Shown here: one piece after another, positions 26,755 through 41,794 of the stretch
Position numbering within the stretch: the first letter of the stretch is position 1
Layout: each line of letters opens with the position of its first letter
NCBI GenBank assembly: GCA_024734555.1
Contig: JANPWX010000054.1
Location: 8,079,133-8,143,132 of the forward strand
Direction of reading: 5' to 3'
Length of the DNA: 64,000 nt
Origin: Trochalopteron elliotii
Taxonomy: Eukaryota; Chordata; Aves; Passeriformes; Leiothrichidae
Program-made: the position numbers and the translations under genes
The notes under the pieces: generated by a model
Seen by the model: only the letters and a program-made list of their open reading frames with translations
The model's database searches: none
What the model was told of the DNA's origin: nothing

Positions 26755-29700
26755 CCATCTTCCAGCCAAAATTGTTATATTTGCACACTTTATAATCTCT
26801 AATGCACATCCATACGGAGGCACTTGTAAAAATTTGGCTTTTACAATTACACTAGAAAACACTGGTGGAGTCTACATCACATTTGTGTAGTAAATAATAA
26901 TTTAAAGCAGGGGCGTGTCTACTGACCTTTGTCTAAATTTTGAAAGATAGGTGTAAAACTTGCAAAAGTAGGAGTTTTTTGAAACACTGACCTTTTCTGC
27001 AATCTCATACACCAGTGCTGAATATTCTGGAGACTCAGTGAGTTCAGTCCCTTAGGTCTTCACTTGAAACACTTTGGACCAGTGTCTTGGACTGGTGACC
27101 ACAGTTCACTCAGTTAGAGCTGTGTTACAGAAGCATTAAGGGTTGTACAATTTTAAGTATTACAGCAAACGATGTCCCAGTTTCCATGTGCATCTAAAGC
27201 TGTGATACTCACCAGCCTTTCAATGAGTCATTACAACATAACTGTCTTAAAAATGTAATGCATGGCATTCAAAAGTATCATCTTAATTCAATGTTAAAAG
27301 GTTCCCCACCTGCAGCCCAATGGATCTTGATTCCTCTATCCTGGAATCACATTGTCTCCATGGAGTGAGGTCTCTCTCCCTTCTTAAGCTCAAGGTAGCA
27401 GCACCAGTGGATCTTTAGGCCAAACAATTTTCTCTCTCAGAAAAAAGCCTTCTTCTTTGAATTACTTATGAAGACTGGATTTTTGTCTATTTCTTTTTCC
27501 TTCTAGCAGCCTCCACCATGCTTATTCCTGATGCAAACTCCTTGTTTGCTGTTTCTTTCATTCCTTGCCTTCCTTAGCTTATGCTCAGATGGGTTTGACA
27601 AACCCTGCCTTTTTATAATCATAAATCACATGGAAATATAAATCTCTCATCTGTTGGCTAACACTCACATGAAGCCTTTTATTTTCTCTTTATCGCTAAT
27701 GCTGAAAAGATTTCCAGATCCTGGTATGAAATGTTTATATACAAAATGTGCAAATAGCATAAGAATAAATACAGTACTTTAACTTTGTGGACTGAAGCTT
27801 AAGAAAATTGGAAAAGCAGTAAGAATGGATGTGAGTGTATAATCACCAAACAACTCAGCAAAATAATATATTTAAGATGACAGGAAATCCAAGAAAAAGG
27901 TTTTGAGAAGGAAATAGGCACAGATGTGGATGTGTAGGGATCACCATCCCTTCACCCTTCTATGTCACTCTTATGTACTCTATCATCCACTGGATTGACC
28001 TCATGGCTCTTCTATATAAGTGAGTGTCCAACACTTTGCTGTCATTTTCAATTCAAAGGGTGAATAGTAAGAAAACTTCTTGAGGCATTATGCAAAGATA
28101 TTGCAATCCCACTTCTATATTTTGAGGGAGCAGAAGGGGAAAAATGGAAGAAAGACAATTTACCTACAAAGTCAGGGTGCAGAGTGTTGCAGGTGGCGAT
28201 TGTAGTTACCTGCATCAGCTGTATTCACTCTGAAGGCCCACTTTATTAACACTCTTAACCACATTATTACTTGAGTAACTCTTGTAATTTACATCTCGGA
28301 GCCCAGGTCACAAGATTTCCTCAGCAAGACGCCAACTGACAACACATGAATATGTTTAGTATCTTCTCATCAACGTACTGGATGGCATTTTTCTGTAATG
28401 ATATTAAAACAATCTTTCTATCACAGGTTATTTAGTGACAACTTTGAAAAAGTTTCATCAAACTCTACAGAAAATGGGTCATACATATCTACCAACCAGA
28501 TATTAAGAGAGGAGTTTGTTCCACAAAGTCCTTTAACTTGCATTTTTGTTCTTCAGATTCCCTACCATTTGGGGTCTGTGGTTTGAGTAACTGAATTTCT
28601 TAAATGAATCAATGAACAGTTGACTGGTTTCTCTTGCATCAAAGTTTCATCTTGGTCTTTCAAGAATGTCAGACTTACAGCTCCAGAGTGAGAATTTATG
28701 ATAAAACCCACAGCAAATATTGCAGGTAACAGAACTGAGAAAACAGATGAAAATTAAGAGGGAAGAATAGGAATTGGAAGGGTCTTGTACATAAAGGTCA
28801 AAGTTCTAATTTGAGATGTTCAACCTGACAGCTCAAAAAAATAAAATCCCTCTAATTTTTTTAAAAGGCATAAAATCACTCTGAAGTGTGTGAGGTAAGC
28901 TGCTCATTCAATTATGACAATATTATGACAAACCCCAGAGGTTTAACAGGGTAAATTTTAAGATCAATAATTATATTTAAGGAACATCCATAGTGACTTG
29001 TCCTAGAAAGTTCATATACACCTACAAAGGAAAAAAAAATGCAATGAAATCTATTTAATTCCCCAGGTGATACAATTGGTTTGGGAAGTCTTGCTAAGTA
29101 TCACTAAACACAGATAGATGACCAAGAATGACACAAAATTCTGAAAACCTGTAATTTTTTTATCCCGAAGTATTACTTTTAGTGGATACTCCTAACATTA
29201 ATTCCTTTCTATCAAATTACTATTAAGCTTTAGTCTTTCTCACACATTCAAATGCTGAGTACATCACTCAGTTCCAGCTGTCCCAAAAGGATGGCATGAA
29301 TACACACACAGTTGGATCAGACTCCAAGGGAGCACAAGCTTTTATGCATCAGTCAACAACTAAGAGATGAGATTGAGTAGAAACTTTCCCCAGGGGCAGA
29401 TGATTTCAGTGACTGTCCTCTGAGGAGTTTCTGTGAGTCTCCAGGCTGGCTGGGGGCTGATAAGGGGAAGGGGCTGTGCAAGTAAAACATTCTGGGTTAT
29501 GGCTGCACCAACCGCATCCACCTCCCCCAGCTCACATATCAGCAAGTTCTCCAGAACACATTTCCTGAAGACATATTCAAATCAAACCAGTTTTATACAA
29601 GATACTTGGTACAACAGAACCTACAAGAATAAAAAAACCCAGTATAAATAAAATGGCTTATATAAAATAGCTGCTGGAACTAGAAATAAGGCCAAGACCG

Positions 29701-32700
29701 ACACGTCTCTTCAAAAATATAATTAATGTATTTAAAAATTAAAATGTTCTTTCCATGTACAAATTTTCAAATTATCTATCACAGCTTCCAGTTGATATTT
29801 AAAATAAAGCTAATGTAAACTATTGCTGTGACCCAGACACACGTTGGATTTCAAGAAAGTCTTACCTGCAGCTTAATGTTTATGCAGCTTATCTAAGACT
29901 GACAATGAGCAGCCTACAAGGCTTTTTATAAAACATGCTGAGAGCAATAAATGTTAAAGAATAAACCTCAGTTTTAAATATTTCTCACAGTATTTAATTT
30001 GCTTTTAAATATAAGTTTCAATATTGACAGTTTCAAATAATAGGGCATTTACACTCCATTTTCATGGTTGTTTTTCAAAATAAGCAGCCCTTTTCCATTA
30101 ACCCACACTCAAAACTTAGTTATGTATAAGTTACCTAATTTCACTTAAGATCAAAGATATACTGGACAAAATTATTGTTTCATTTATTATTCTGTCAATA
30201 ACTGCAATTTGCTGAGAGAAATCTTGGAGGTTTCCTGCCCATAATTAACTGCATCACAAATATTAAATACTGTTAAATCACATAAGACTGTAGTAGATTT
30301 ATACAATAAAGATTCATTTTTTCCCAGTGGTGCCAAAGAAAGTCAACTTCTTTTTTTAAATTTTAAGTAAAATATAACTTCAAATAATAGACAACAAAGT
30401 CAGCATTAGAGAAATATGGCCGAAACTTACATAACAGTTCAAGGAAATATCACAATTTACTAATCTCACATGAAAAGCATTTATTATATTTTAAAGTGCA
30501 GTACTCTGTGCAGACCTGATTCAAGATCTCATGGAACTGCTCTGCACAATGTATTAGATCTTGTTCTCCTAAATGCCATTTGAACTATTACTTCATCAAC
30601 ATCAAAAAGATTAAATAAAGATTAATTGAATAGACAAAAAGTTTTTTAGAAAATTACATGATGCAAAAGCCTCTGTGTCTTCAGGATAGAGATATGAATC
30701 AACTCTTTTCACCTACTGTTGGAGTATGAACTGAAGAAAAGTCTGGCATTTTCTACACACAAGTATGAGAAGGATTACTACTGTGTTCAGTGAACCCTTG
30801 CCCACACATATATTAAGACTCTCAAGAGAAAAGTGGGTCACATTCTAATCATAAAAACACACTGACTTGTACAAGAAAACATTTTATTACCCTTTAAACT
30901 TTTGTTTTTGCAGCTGCAAAACAGCTTTATTAAGAGAGATAACACATATGTGATCATCTGCCAGCGTGGCAGTGCCTGTGCAGTGTTACACTGTTAACAC
31001 AGCTTCTTTTCAAAGATAGGTTACTGAAATGGATATACAGTTCTGAGGACCTCCTACCTCAAACTGATTCAAAGGAGAAGAGTCAGTAATCAATAAAATA
31101 GGTACATCTGATGAACTCATGGGTTCCCTAATTGTTTACTACTTCCAGAGGTGTATATAGCATGTTAAAGGATTTTATTATGCTTAGTTGTTATTGCAAG
31201 CTAGGAAAAAACACCTATATGTGAATGAAAGACTTAATAAAGTTATATATTACCTAATCACAGAATCTAAACACACCAAGACAGGCCCAGCTCCTGATAT
31301 CACTCTTCCTGAAGAAAACAAGAACACTTGCTTAAAAAGAAACTTAACATAAAGCCCGATACATTGCAGCATGCTTTAAATATGTCATTTACACAACTTT
31401 CAGGAAAAATGAGAATTATTTTTAGAAAATAAAAGGCATATTTACATTGACCAGAATGTTCTGAAAGGCCTAAAGGCCTTTGGTGAACAATTTCATGCTG
31501 CCTTTAAATCACTGCCTTGCATTCCACAGTGAATTAAAACTGATTCTCACCCCAAACCCTCAGTACCTCCACAACTCAAGAGTCAAACATTAATAGTAGG
31601 TATCCCCTCAGCACTTGTGAGGCAGCCTCAGGACTGCCCACCTGCAGAACCCAGAACGTTCTTTGTGCCATGCACTACTAACACCCATCTCCTTTAGCAG
31701 CCCACAGAGACATATTCACCTTGCCACACACACCAGGCATATTTAGGCCAGAGTTAAGGAGGTAAAAGGTCTCTCCTTGTCTTTCTCCCCTCTCCCCTCC
31801 TTAAATGAAGGTCAATCAAACAAATATAACTCATGAAGGTTTCTACCTTTCTAGTATCAATTCAAGTGTTAAATCAACTGTTAAATTTTCTTGTGTGTTT
31901 TCTCTGCACTTTGTTCACTTAACCCATAACTTTAATTGAAATTACTCTCTGACTGAGAGCAAAAGAGTTTATCTGAGAAAAAACAAACAACAGAGAAAAA
32001 GAATTTGAGTTGAGGTATTTAGGATATGTCAGAAAACGTATTTGACTTAAGCACTGTTCCATTGTATGTAGGCTGAATTTTCTTTTCAGGCTAGGGATCA
32101 CCAAAGAAAAAACAATCTGGCTATTCAGGGAAAAATACAAGGATCAAAACCACGATACAGGATATATGTATTCTGCCTGATTTATTTAAATTGAAAAAGA
32201 CATAAGTGCATTTATAAGAATTGCTTTTTCTTTTGTATTTATCAGTCTCCTCAATCTTACCTCCATTAGTGCCGTGACAGAATAATTAATTTCAGTCAAT
32301 CAATCATTTAAATAAACCTCACAGGTGACCTCAAAATAACACATAATCCACCAAGAACCAGTCACAACAACAATCTTTAAATTCCCTAGGAAAGGAAAAT
32401 TAAGTCAGCTATGTGTGGCTTGGGGCAACCTAAGATGTAAATCTCTCTTTTCTGATCTCTTCATATGGATGAAAGAGCAGTACTGCTCTGGATTACAAAG
32501 AACAATTATGTGTTCTAAAAACTCAGGGAATCAAGTTTCAAACAGCTTTAATCATGACCAATTAACTGCATCTTTTGCCACCCTGTAATTGTTCCACTGA
32601 TGTCTAAAGAACCACTTAAGAAGCCAATCCTTTAACATTTAAGTTCATGGATACTAAAAGGCCTGTTTGTATTTGTCAACAAATCCAAACAGAGGCCCCT

Positions 32701-33410
32701 TGCCTGACTGAAAAAATACCGACCTTCTCCTTCTGCTGCACACCTTAAAAAAGGTGGAACAGGCTTTGAACACTTGAGCAGGCTGCTATTAATGTGAACA
32801 CATGGAAGGAACTGTAGATGTGGGTTTCACAGTTGCTCTGGCAATCACTCAGAGAATACAGACATTTAAATAACCACTTCCTTCTTTGAGGATATAAATG
32901 TGTTGTACCGTCCTTAAAGCAGGAGATACTCTCTTCAGCAGTACTGTCTTTGATATTTTGAAGATTGGCAGTATGCTTTTTCTAGCTTTCTTACAGCAGC
33001 CTTCCCTTTGAAATTTCCCACCAGCCCACTGCTCCCAACAGGAACAAGTGTTGATATTAACAAAAGACATGATACCATGAGCTGCCAGAATATTACCACT
33101 AAGGGGTCAGTCTGAGAATCAGCAGATGACACAGCAGTAAAAATGCTGATGCCTTTTCTATACTACAACTCTCATCATTGCTACCCACAGCAGTGCTTCA
33201 CCAAGGAGAAATTTTATGAAAACCTTGGAGTAGATAGCCACTCAGGGTTGAACAAGATATATATAAAGTCATAACAGTACAGGAAATGTGAAGCTCCTGA
33301 AATACAAAATGTTCAGCAGTGTAAATCCAGATGATAAACTGTCTATAGTTTGTAATTCAATTGAGCAATGAAGTTGTTCGGTAGACAAAAAAATCTCAGT
33401 AAAATTTACC

Positions 33411-33426
33411 TTTTTTTTTTTTTTTT
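33411..33426 (+). repeat. Poly-T run
   Basis: Sixteen consecutive T. No adjacent retroposon body is visible on the minus strand. Confidence 0.85.
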
Positions 33427-36400
33427 AATTAGTCAAACAAAGCACCTTGTGCCCAAGGGCACCATACTTTGATTTAGGAACACAAAATTCCTGTCCTCAT
33501 ATTCCCTTGCAGACAAAAATTACTAGGTAGCAAAGCTTTCAGAGCAAACCTAAAAACAAGGAAACTGCTCTCAAATAGACAGCAGCAGAGAAAATCAATC
33601 CAAACAAACAAGATGAATCCCACCTCTTCAAGACTGCTATTATCAAGCAGCAAGTAACTGAGTTGTTGTAAACTCAAGGATATACAAGACAAGGCAAGAA
33701 TACACTATAAGCAAAGAATGGTAGAGGCAATAACTTATTAGACCAAGGGATATAGTTAGGAAAACTAGACAAGCCTTTTGACATCCATATCATTCTTCAC
33801 ATCCAAAGCAGAATCAACAACATTTGATTTAAATACCAGTTGAGAAAAGCTGCTAGGAATTTAGCCAGATTATGCTAATCAGCTGGTAATTGAGGGAAAA
33901 AACAGTTAATATTTGTGGTGCAGAGAGGAATGTTAACAAGGAGAGAGTGCCTGGTTTACACATGCCTAAAGCCATAATTTTATCTTCCCTATTTGTTGGC
34001 TGCTCTAGGCAAGTAACTACTTTGCCTACAGCTTAAGCAAGCCTGGTGAGACAGCTGAACTAAAAACTGAGAAAAGATTCTTTATACCTTCATTATAAAT
34101 GTACTGAAATTTCAGCAGAATGAGCATGTTTTGAGTTGGCAGCAAGTATTTCAGGATTCAATACTGTACTGCCAGAGAGGATGTGCCATGGTAAATAAAC
34201 ACTATAGCTTTGACTGTACGACTTGGCTTTAAAGTGGCTCCTACCTGACACTCTTCATACAAGCCCTAAGAAAAGTCTTGCAAAAAGTTAATTGCTTGAG
34301 GCCATTTGTCCTGAAACAAATGGGTTGATTATAGCAGCTCCAAGGAAAGTTTAGGAGTGTATTTGGGGTGTAGAACCATATCCATATGCTACCTGTAGAG
34401 CAAAGATTTTCTTTCTAAAAGCACCCTAGAACGCCCTTCTCCCAGCAAAAGCACATCTGTGTGGAAAGATGTTATTTTCTGGAAGAAGTCTCCAAGGACT
34501 TGTGTCTTGGAGCACAAGAAAGCTTTATGTCCATTATCACCAGCAGTTTTCAACCAACAATGTAAAATTAAAACAAAACCATAAATTTAGTATGTTTTAT
34601 CATCAATACATATACAAACCTAATTAAACACCCACCGCAGTTGACAGGCTGCATGCATAAGCATGTTTCAGAAACCACACATGGAGACTATGCACAAAGG
34701 TCCTTTTGAAGCACCAGGCCTTTTTTATCTCCTACACAATGAAGAATCGACCAACCACGTCCTAGACTGAAAATCTCAGTGACTTTTACCTCCTCCTTAC
34801 GTGGAGAAGAAAAAGACAGTTTTATCTGTCTGAGCACAGGACAGCCTTGGATGTAAGGCAACTGTAATTTCTTAAGAAGAATAAAAAAAATCTTAAAAAG
34901 TACATATGATATCACTGGTATCACACACACATGCAGATGCGTTACAAAACTGTATTGGTAACAGTTGTGAGTCCTTTGCACCATAGCCAAAGCTCCTACC
35001 ACCATACATGATGCTATTTCTTCAGCCCAGTCACTCAGAAGCTGTGAAAAGATGCAGCCCAAACCTTAACAGAGTTATGCCAAAAACTCAGCTCTATACT
35101 CTACATATATCTTTAATTTTTTATTTCTAGTTCTGTGTTTGCTTTTTCTTTTTTTTTGAATGAATGAGATCAGCACTTTACCAGGATGCTTTTCAAATGT
35201 GCTTTAACTTTTTACTATAGCAACTCAACCCTGAAAGGATGCAGTAAACAATTGTATGCAAAAGTAGAGAAATCTTTTTTACCCTCTTGGTGCAGAAAAG
35301 CAACTTCCATACAGACCAAGAGGTCCCTACTTACGTAAAATAAAGCACTTGGTGTTTACTTGACAGAAACAGGTGATTCTATTTAAACTAGACAGGTTGC
35401 AATAAAACATTTGAGTCCCAATTGCTGACTGCTTACTTCTGCATTCCAACTACAAAATGTTGGTACCCTGATAGTCATTAACCACTTCTAATGCCTCAAT
35501 GAATCAGCCATGCTGCGACAAAACGTGGAAACTACTACTTTGTTTCCCTATAAATGTAGATTGCAATACCCAAGACAGAAATAAACTAAACTGTGCTGCC
35601 GGGCTGCACTTCTGAAAATTAAGTACTTCTGAGATTACTGAAATTCCTGTAACCTGTACTTTAGCTAAGCTACCACACTTCTCTTTCCACATTACAAGAC
35701 TTCAAGGTTTCCACAGTTTTGAAATTTGTCACTGGGGTTCTCCAATGTCACTAGATCATTTTCAAAGAAAAAAAATCTTGTTTTGAATTAGTCCAGGAAG
35801 TGAGTAACCTTTTGGAGTGATATTGCAATCAAAGAACATAAAGGCCCTCGCTAAAAGCAGCACAAGGGATACTATGTTCTCAGGACCACGTACAAATAAA
35901 CATAATAAATACACAGACCGAGCTATCTGGGCACTTCAAGAAGCATCTTTTAGTGTAGATGTGGACTGAGTTACATGGGAGTGAAGATCTAGTAACAACT
36001 TTTCAAGTGGCTCAAGACTACTGCTGCTGGAAGTCTTTCCTGCCCATCTGACTCACAATAAAAACAGCCTCAGTGTAGTAAAAAATATTTTACACCTTTA
36101 CAGATTATTTTTTTCTTTATAAAACTCCTCCTGGACATGAAAACTGAGACAACACCAGTACTTCATACTAATATAAAAGGGATCTGTCTTAAAAATATCA
36201 CCTCATCAGAAGGTATTTTTAAGAAGATGCTCATTGTATTTGTAAAAGCCATACAAAGTGTAAGATTATGCAATGTATTTTGTTAAGCTGACAATAAATT
36301 CCATTTTCATGTTATACAACGTAAGAGTCATTGGTATTGCTGGACTGCACATATTTTAGTATTTCTGACTGTGAGGAAGCAGTAAACTTTCTTCTTTTTT

Positions 36401-36848
36401 TTCTTTAAGGGAGAAGGAGAAGCCTAAGCACATTAAATTATTAAATGCTTAGAACTTGAATTAGAAACAAAATTAACTTTTGTAAGACTTGGTAATTCAG
36501 ATGTCTATGGAAGTAGGTATACCTGAGGTCTGTATAGGAATAGCCCTTACAAAGGCAGAGAGAGAATAGAAGGAACTTGGTGTGTTTATAGACTTGCTTT
36601 CCCTTTCTCTGTGTCTGAACTTTCATTAATGACAATATGTATTTTTTACACTAAATACAAAATTCAGATAATATGAAAATTAAGTATGCCATACCTTGTC
36701 TACGGTGCATAGTTAGGGCCTAACTTGCCCTCAAGTTATTAGGCATAGACATGCAGTATATAAACATATGTAAATGTAGTGTATGATGAGTCTATTCTAC
36801 AAAAATATAGACCCAGACAATTCTGGCCTTACTATGATTGATTATTCT

Positions 36849-36896
36849 TAAAAAAAACCCAAACAAAAAAAAACCCAAACAAAACAAACCCCAACT
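36849..36896. repeat. A/C-rich low-complexity patch
   Basis: Repeats of an A-run plus CCCAAAC pattern. It is similar in character to the patch at 25251-25383 and is simple sequence only. Confidence 0.65.
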
Positions 36897-39800
36897 CCCT
36901 CAAAACATAACTAATTGTAATTACAAAGACAAGCAGTGACTTTCCCAAAATGTTAAATTGTTTTCCATCCATAAAAATATATCTCAATAAAAAATATAAG
37001 TTTTCATAGAAACTTTTACCACTTAAAAAAAAATAAAAAGAGGAACGGCAAAAACTTTGTCTATTTATATAATTATTCAATCACTCATGTATAAATTCAT
37101 GTATACCCTCTTGAATTTATCATTTTTTCTACTCATTTATAGATATTAACTTAGTCTTGTGCTGTAAGCAATATATTACCCCAGAGAAGAGAGAGGCCTA
37201 ACATTAACAAGTTCACAGGTTTAGAGTGTTTCAATTCCTAGCCTAATGTGAAGTAAGAAATTATTATATTTCTAAAGGTACTGAGTATACATAATTCCAT
37301 GCAATTCACAAACAATGCAGATGCACAAAGACAGAAAAACTAACCTTACATGTCTCAAAATCAGGTAGTCAAAAAATAACTCATCAAAATTAGCAGACAC
37401 TTTAAAATATAGGCCTCTGTGATTTGACTCTAATTAAATGGAAGTTGAAGTAGGAGCCAGGAGTAGAAGCCACAGGGGATCCTTTGATCACAGTTTCTCA
37501 GACTCTGCTGCTTCTTGCACTACTACACTTTCCCTTCACTTCAGCAAGTCTTATGCTGCTGCTTTAGCAGAAGAGTCAAATCAACTACAGGCATGTGGCT
37601 GGGAAGGAATTTTTGGCATCTCTACAAACATTCACAAATGGCATTATCTTCAGCAGATGAAGACTGATATTTTCAAAGCCAAGTCCTCCTAGAATTTTGG
37701 TCCACTGGACCTGAACAGTCCTTGTTTTTCTCTGAGTATTTTATATTGGTCAAAGGTACTTTAAATTGTTTACAGTTACACAGTGGCACATCCAAAATAT
37801 ATGCAATATGGAATTGCAGAAGACAGTAGATAAAACCTTAAAAAGCCGACAACATAGGTTATTACAAAGCTAACACTATAAATATAAATATATTTGGAAG
37901 ATATTCATACTCTGCCTTTATAAATAACCTTTCAATAAATTTCAATAAATTTCTCCTTCTGCCACAAAGTCCTTTTCCAATATTAGTATAGACATTAGGC
38001 TCCTGAAAAACAAAAGGAAAGTTTAGCTTGTGAACTTCAGACATGCATTTTAATAACTTTGAAGGGATGAGTGTAAAAGCTGTCTTAACGATCTCACAGC
38101 AAGGAGGATTCATATTTTTGTCTTCCTATGCCAAAAAATAAACATACAAAATAAACATACATAAACATTTTAACTGAAAAGAAGTAATCAGAGAAATACA
38201 TATGTGTTGTTAAGGAACCGTAACATAGTAATAGGTATAAAATTTAGCAGAAAGTTTACAGTTCCTACAAAGGCTCCAATTCCAGTGGTAGGCATTTTGT
38301 GTTTTTTCCAAAATATTTTAATCAATATTTTGTGTTGCTTCCACTACAAGAAATTGAAAATGGAGCTTTACTGAGTAGGTAAGGCTACATGAGTGTGCTA
38401 TGGCAGCACAGAGTTAGTGCAGATGACCCCAGATCGTCTACTTTCCAATAAAAAGTTGCAACTGTAAAAGCAGGCTGAACAGAAACCTTTCAGATACCTT
38501 TGCTCTCTCCAGACCTGAAAATAGACATAATTTAAAATTTAATTTAGCTGCTCTACACTATACAGACGCATCTTAATGTGTTACAATGGGTACGGAATTG
38601 TTCACTGCATCTCTCTGCTACCATTCAATAAAATCAACCATTATTCTCAATCTACTAATATAAGTGAAACTTAGTACATAATAAACATCTAATTAAATTA
38701 CTTTCTGAGCACGTTTTCCACACAAAGTTATTTTTGAAGCTACTGACAGTATATACAAGGATTAAACACTGTGTATGAAACTGTAAGCTATTAATTTTGG
38801 AATGGATCTGTATAGGCTCCTTAAAAATATTAACAAATGGCTCACTGATTTTCAAACCATTACTACATGATAGGGGCAATTCAAGGAGATCGTTTTTTCT
38901 CAGTAGACAGATATCTAACAATTAATAAATTATCTTTGCTTTCTTTATAAAGGAATTCTCATTATAGTGCAAGAATATAACTTGCTAGGAACATACAACA
39001 GTGACTCATAGTACAAGATTTTTCTACTCTTTATTGTGATGTTTCTATACATTCAATTATGAAAAACATCAACAGATTTCCCTCTCAAGAAGTACATTAG
39101 ACAGTCAGCATTCTTTTTTCATAACCTAAAAAAGCTGTCTTTTAAGGATAAATGAAAGAAAAAACACTTCGAACTAAAATTTTTGCTAGTGTACCCATCT
39201 CTACTGTGCTAAGCCATACAAGAAATGTGAATTAGCTTCTTTTGTGAACACTATTGATTCTCCAGCTTCCAAAAATTGTACATACAGGTGAAAAAGCATT
39301 CTTTCAGATCAACAAGGGATTTGACAATATCTGTAACTTTTTGGGTAGTTAAAACAGAGAGGAATGCACATTCACCCCCGATATTAATGCACACTTCTGT
39401 AGATGTGCTTTACACTGTTTGCTTACTGTATACAATACTTAGAAATCTGTTCCAACTCATTTCATCCTGCAAACTTGGTAACATTTGCATTTGCAGATTT
39501 GGGCTATACCAATAAAATTTCTTTTGAAAGTGTTTTTCAGATACAAAATAAGTAGACTTCTGCTTTAAAAAATTTAGAAATGCCTCTCAGGAGGTTTGAG
39601 AGTGTCAATTTGTTTAAACCTGTACTAGTTCTGTCAATCTGCACTGTAAATCTCTCATTAAACACGTGGCATTCAGTTTGGAATACTTGTATCATGGTCA
39701 TGAAAAGGGCAACAAAAATTAAGATAATATTAGCCTACTGTATCTTTGCCCTGGAAGATAAGCTGTTGCCATGGTTTTGGTGATTTTGAATAACTATCCT

Positions 39801-40369
39801 TAAAAGAGTGATCATTGCAGCAAATGAAATGCCTTAATACTCCTCCCAAGCAGCCAGGTCCATTTGCTATTATTTTCCTTATTTGAAATGAGCAACATGT
39901 GTCTGAAGGGCAATGAAAGCTCTGCCAAAACATACAATAGTACAGCTGAAAATGCCTGATGTAATGGACACAAACATTCTCCACAGCCAGAGGAGAATAC
40001 GGGTTTATGACACATGATGACCATAGACACCATTAGCCAGGGAAAGTCATTCAAGGAACCAACACAAAAAGAAGGATTCTCCTTGCAATCACTCTGCTTG
40101 GAATAGCTTGGGAGCAAAAAGGAGATATTATAAAGTCTTCCGGCTTGTGGCGGTGGGCTTGTTATTGCCATCACTTTTTAAATAGGACACTCATACTATC
40201 AAGGGTCACCTCTCTGAAAATTGACCTTTCTAGAGTGAGGTTTTCTAGGCTTTGACGGTGATACAAAGAAAGGAACACTGCCTGAGAGAGAAGGAGAGAA
40301 ACCACAATAAGCAGAGTTTAAATCTGATATTCTAACAGTTGTATTTCACAGCAGGAAATAAACCATGAG

Positions 40370-40401
40370 AAAGGGAAAAAAAAAAAAAAAAAGAAAGAAA
40401 A
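40370..40401 (+). repeat. A-rich tract
   Basis: Seventeen consecutive A (40376-40392) followed by GAAAGAAAA. It is not attached to a recognisable element. Confidence 0.8.
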
Positions 40402-41780
40402 TGCTCTGATATGGCCAACATTCATTAGAACACACTAGTAGGTGTTTAATGCAGCAGAAATACTGTCAGGTCTTTTACCACTTTATAGAAGAACATTTCT
40501 AAATACATTTTGGATGTTCATTCTGGGATGCCCCATAGCCCTTACAAAACCCTTTTGAATGACATAAGAGAAAGCAGTTTTGCTTATTATGTGAGACAGT
40601 ATTTTTAAATACTAACTTGTGGGCAAAATACACTGCTATAAGCGGTAGTATGTCTTATGTTCACAGAGACAGAACAGAATTTTGAGAGGAAAAGTCAGTC
40701 CTTGGAAAGATATTAGAACTGGTAAGCTGCTTTTCTGGATTTAGTTGAAATTTCATCGGCGCTGTGGGTAACATTTCTAGTTTTGTAGCTGAGTTTTCAA
40801 ACAATGAAATGTTCTTGTTTCACACAAGTCAAAGAGCTAAATCACCTTTAAAACTCTTAGCAAAAATAAGTGGTTTGAGTCAATGTTGCTCCAGGTAACA
40901 CTCTCTGCTTTGGGACTAAAAATAAAATCGTTCATTCAGAATATAAGTGAGAAAAAAAGCAAGCTCTGCAGAGTTTTCAAAAATATTTCTTCCTTCTGAG
41001 TTTGAAGCTAAACTCACTATTTATGAGGAATCTTGGCAGAACATAAAAATTCGAAACAACACAGCTGCAAAGACTGTCAGTTCTTTACCTTGTGTAAAAT
41101 GATAGGCTTTTTGCTACAAAGACATTGGCAAGTTATTAAAGAATACAAGTATTAAAAACAAGTAAATAAATAATTCTGGTTTACATTCAATCACACAAGG
41201 CTTTTTGAAACATGTCAAAGGTACTTAGCATAATGGTCTCTAAATTTGTAAGGAAAGAAAATCACTTGGCACTTAACCGAAACTGGCCAATGAATGGTTT
41301 CAAAACTCAGCTCAGGAATTTGGGAAAGACATAGTGAAGTCAATGCAAAGTCATTTGAATAGGCTTTAAATCAGAACAGGAGTCAAAAGGATAGATGAGT
41401 AAACTTGATTAATTCCTTCATTTCTATGCAACTAACAGTACTAAACAGTGTCCTTGCTAATATTTAAACCTGAATGAGTGATTTATTCTGTGTGTGATCC
41501 CCAGGAGATTAATCAAGGAAACAATAGAAGAATTGAAAACAGTCATCTATCTGACAATCTTATCAGGAGTTATAAATTTACAAATCTTTGGTACTACAGT
41601 AAAGAAACTTTTATAAAAGGATCCGATCAGACTGTCCCGTGTTAGAATGGTCACTTTACACCACTTCAGTGTCTTAATGTGCCTTGTGATATCCAAGCAA
41701 GCAGCTATATAATTTTCCTCATTTATTCCTATGAATTAGTGTCTGTGGTTTTATCTACATCTTTTCCTTTGTGCATGCAA

Positions 41781-41794
41781 GTGTGTGTGTGTGT
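41781..41794 (+). repeat. (GT)7 microsatellite
   Basis: Seven uninterrupted GT units. Confidence 0.85.

Noticed and set aside
29330..29560. GC-richer patch that resembles an old LINE tail
   Set aside because: I could not match its order of phrases to any consensus I know.
37931..37950. TTCAATAAAT repeated twice in tandem
   Set aside because: Two copies of a simple AT-rich 10-mer, so not informative.
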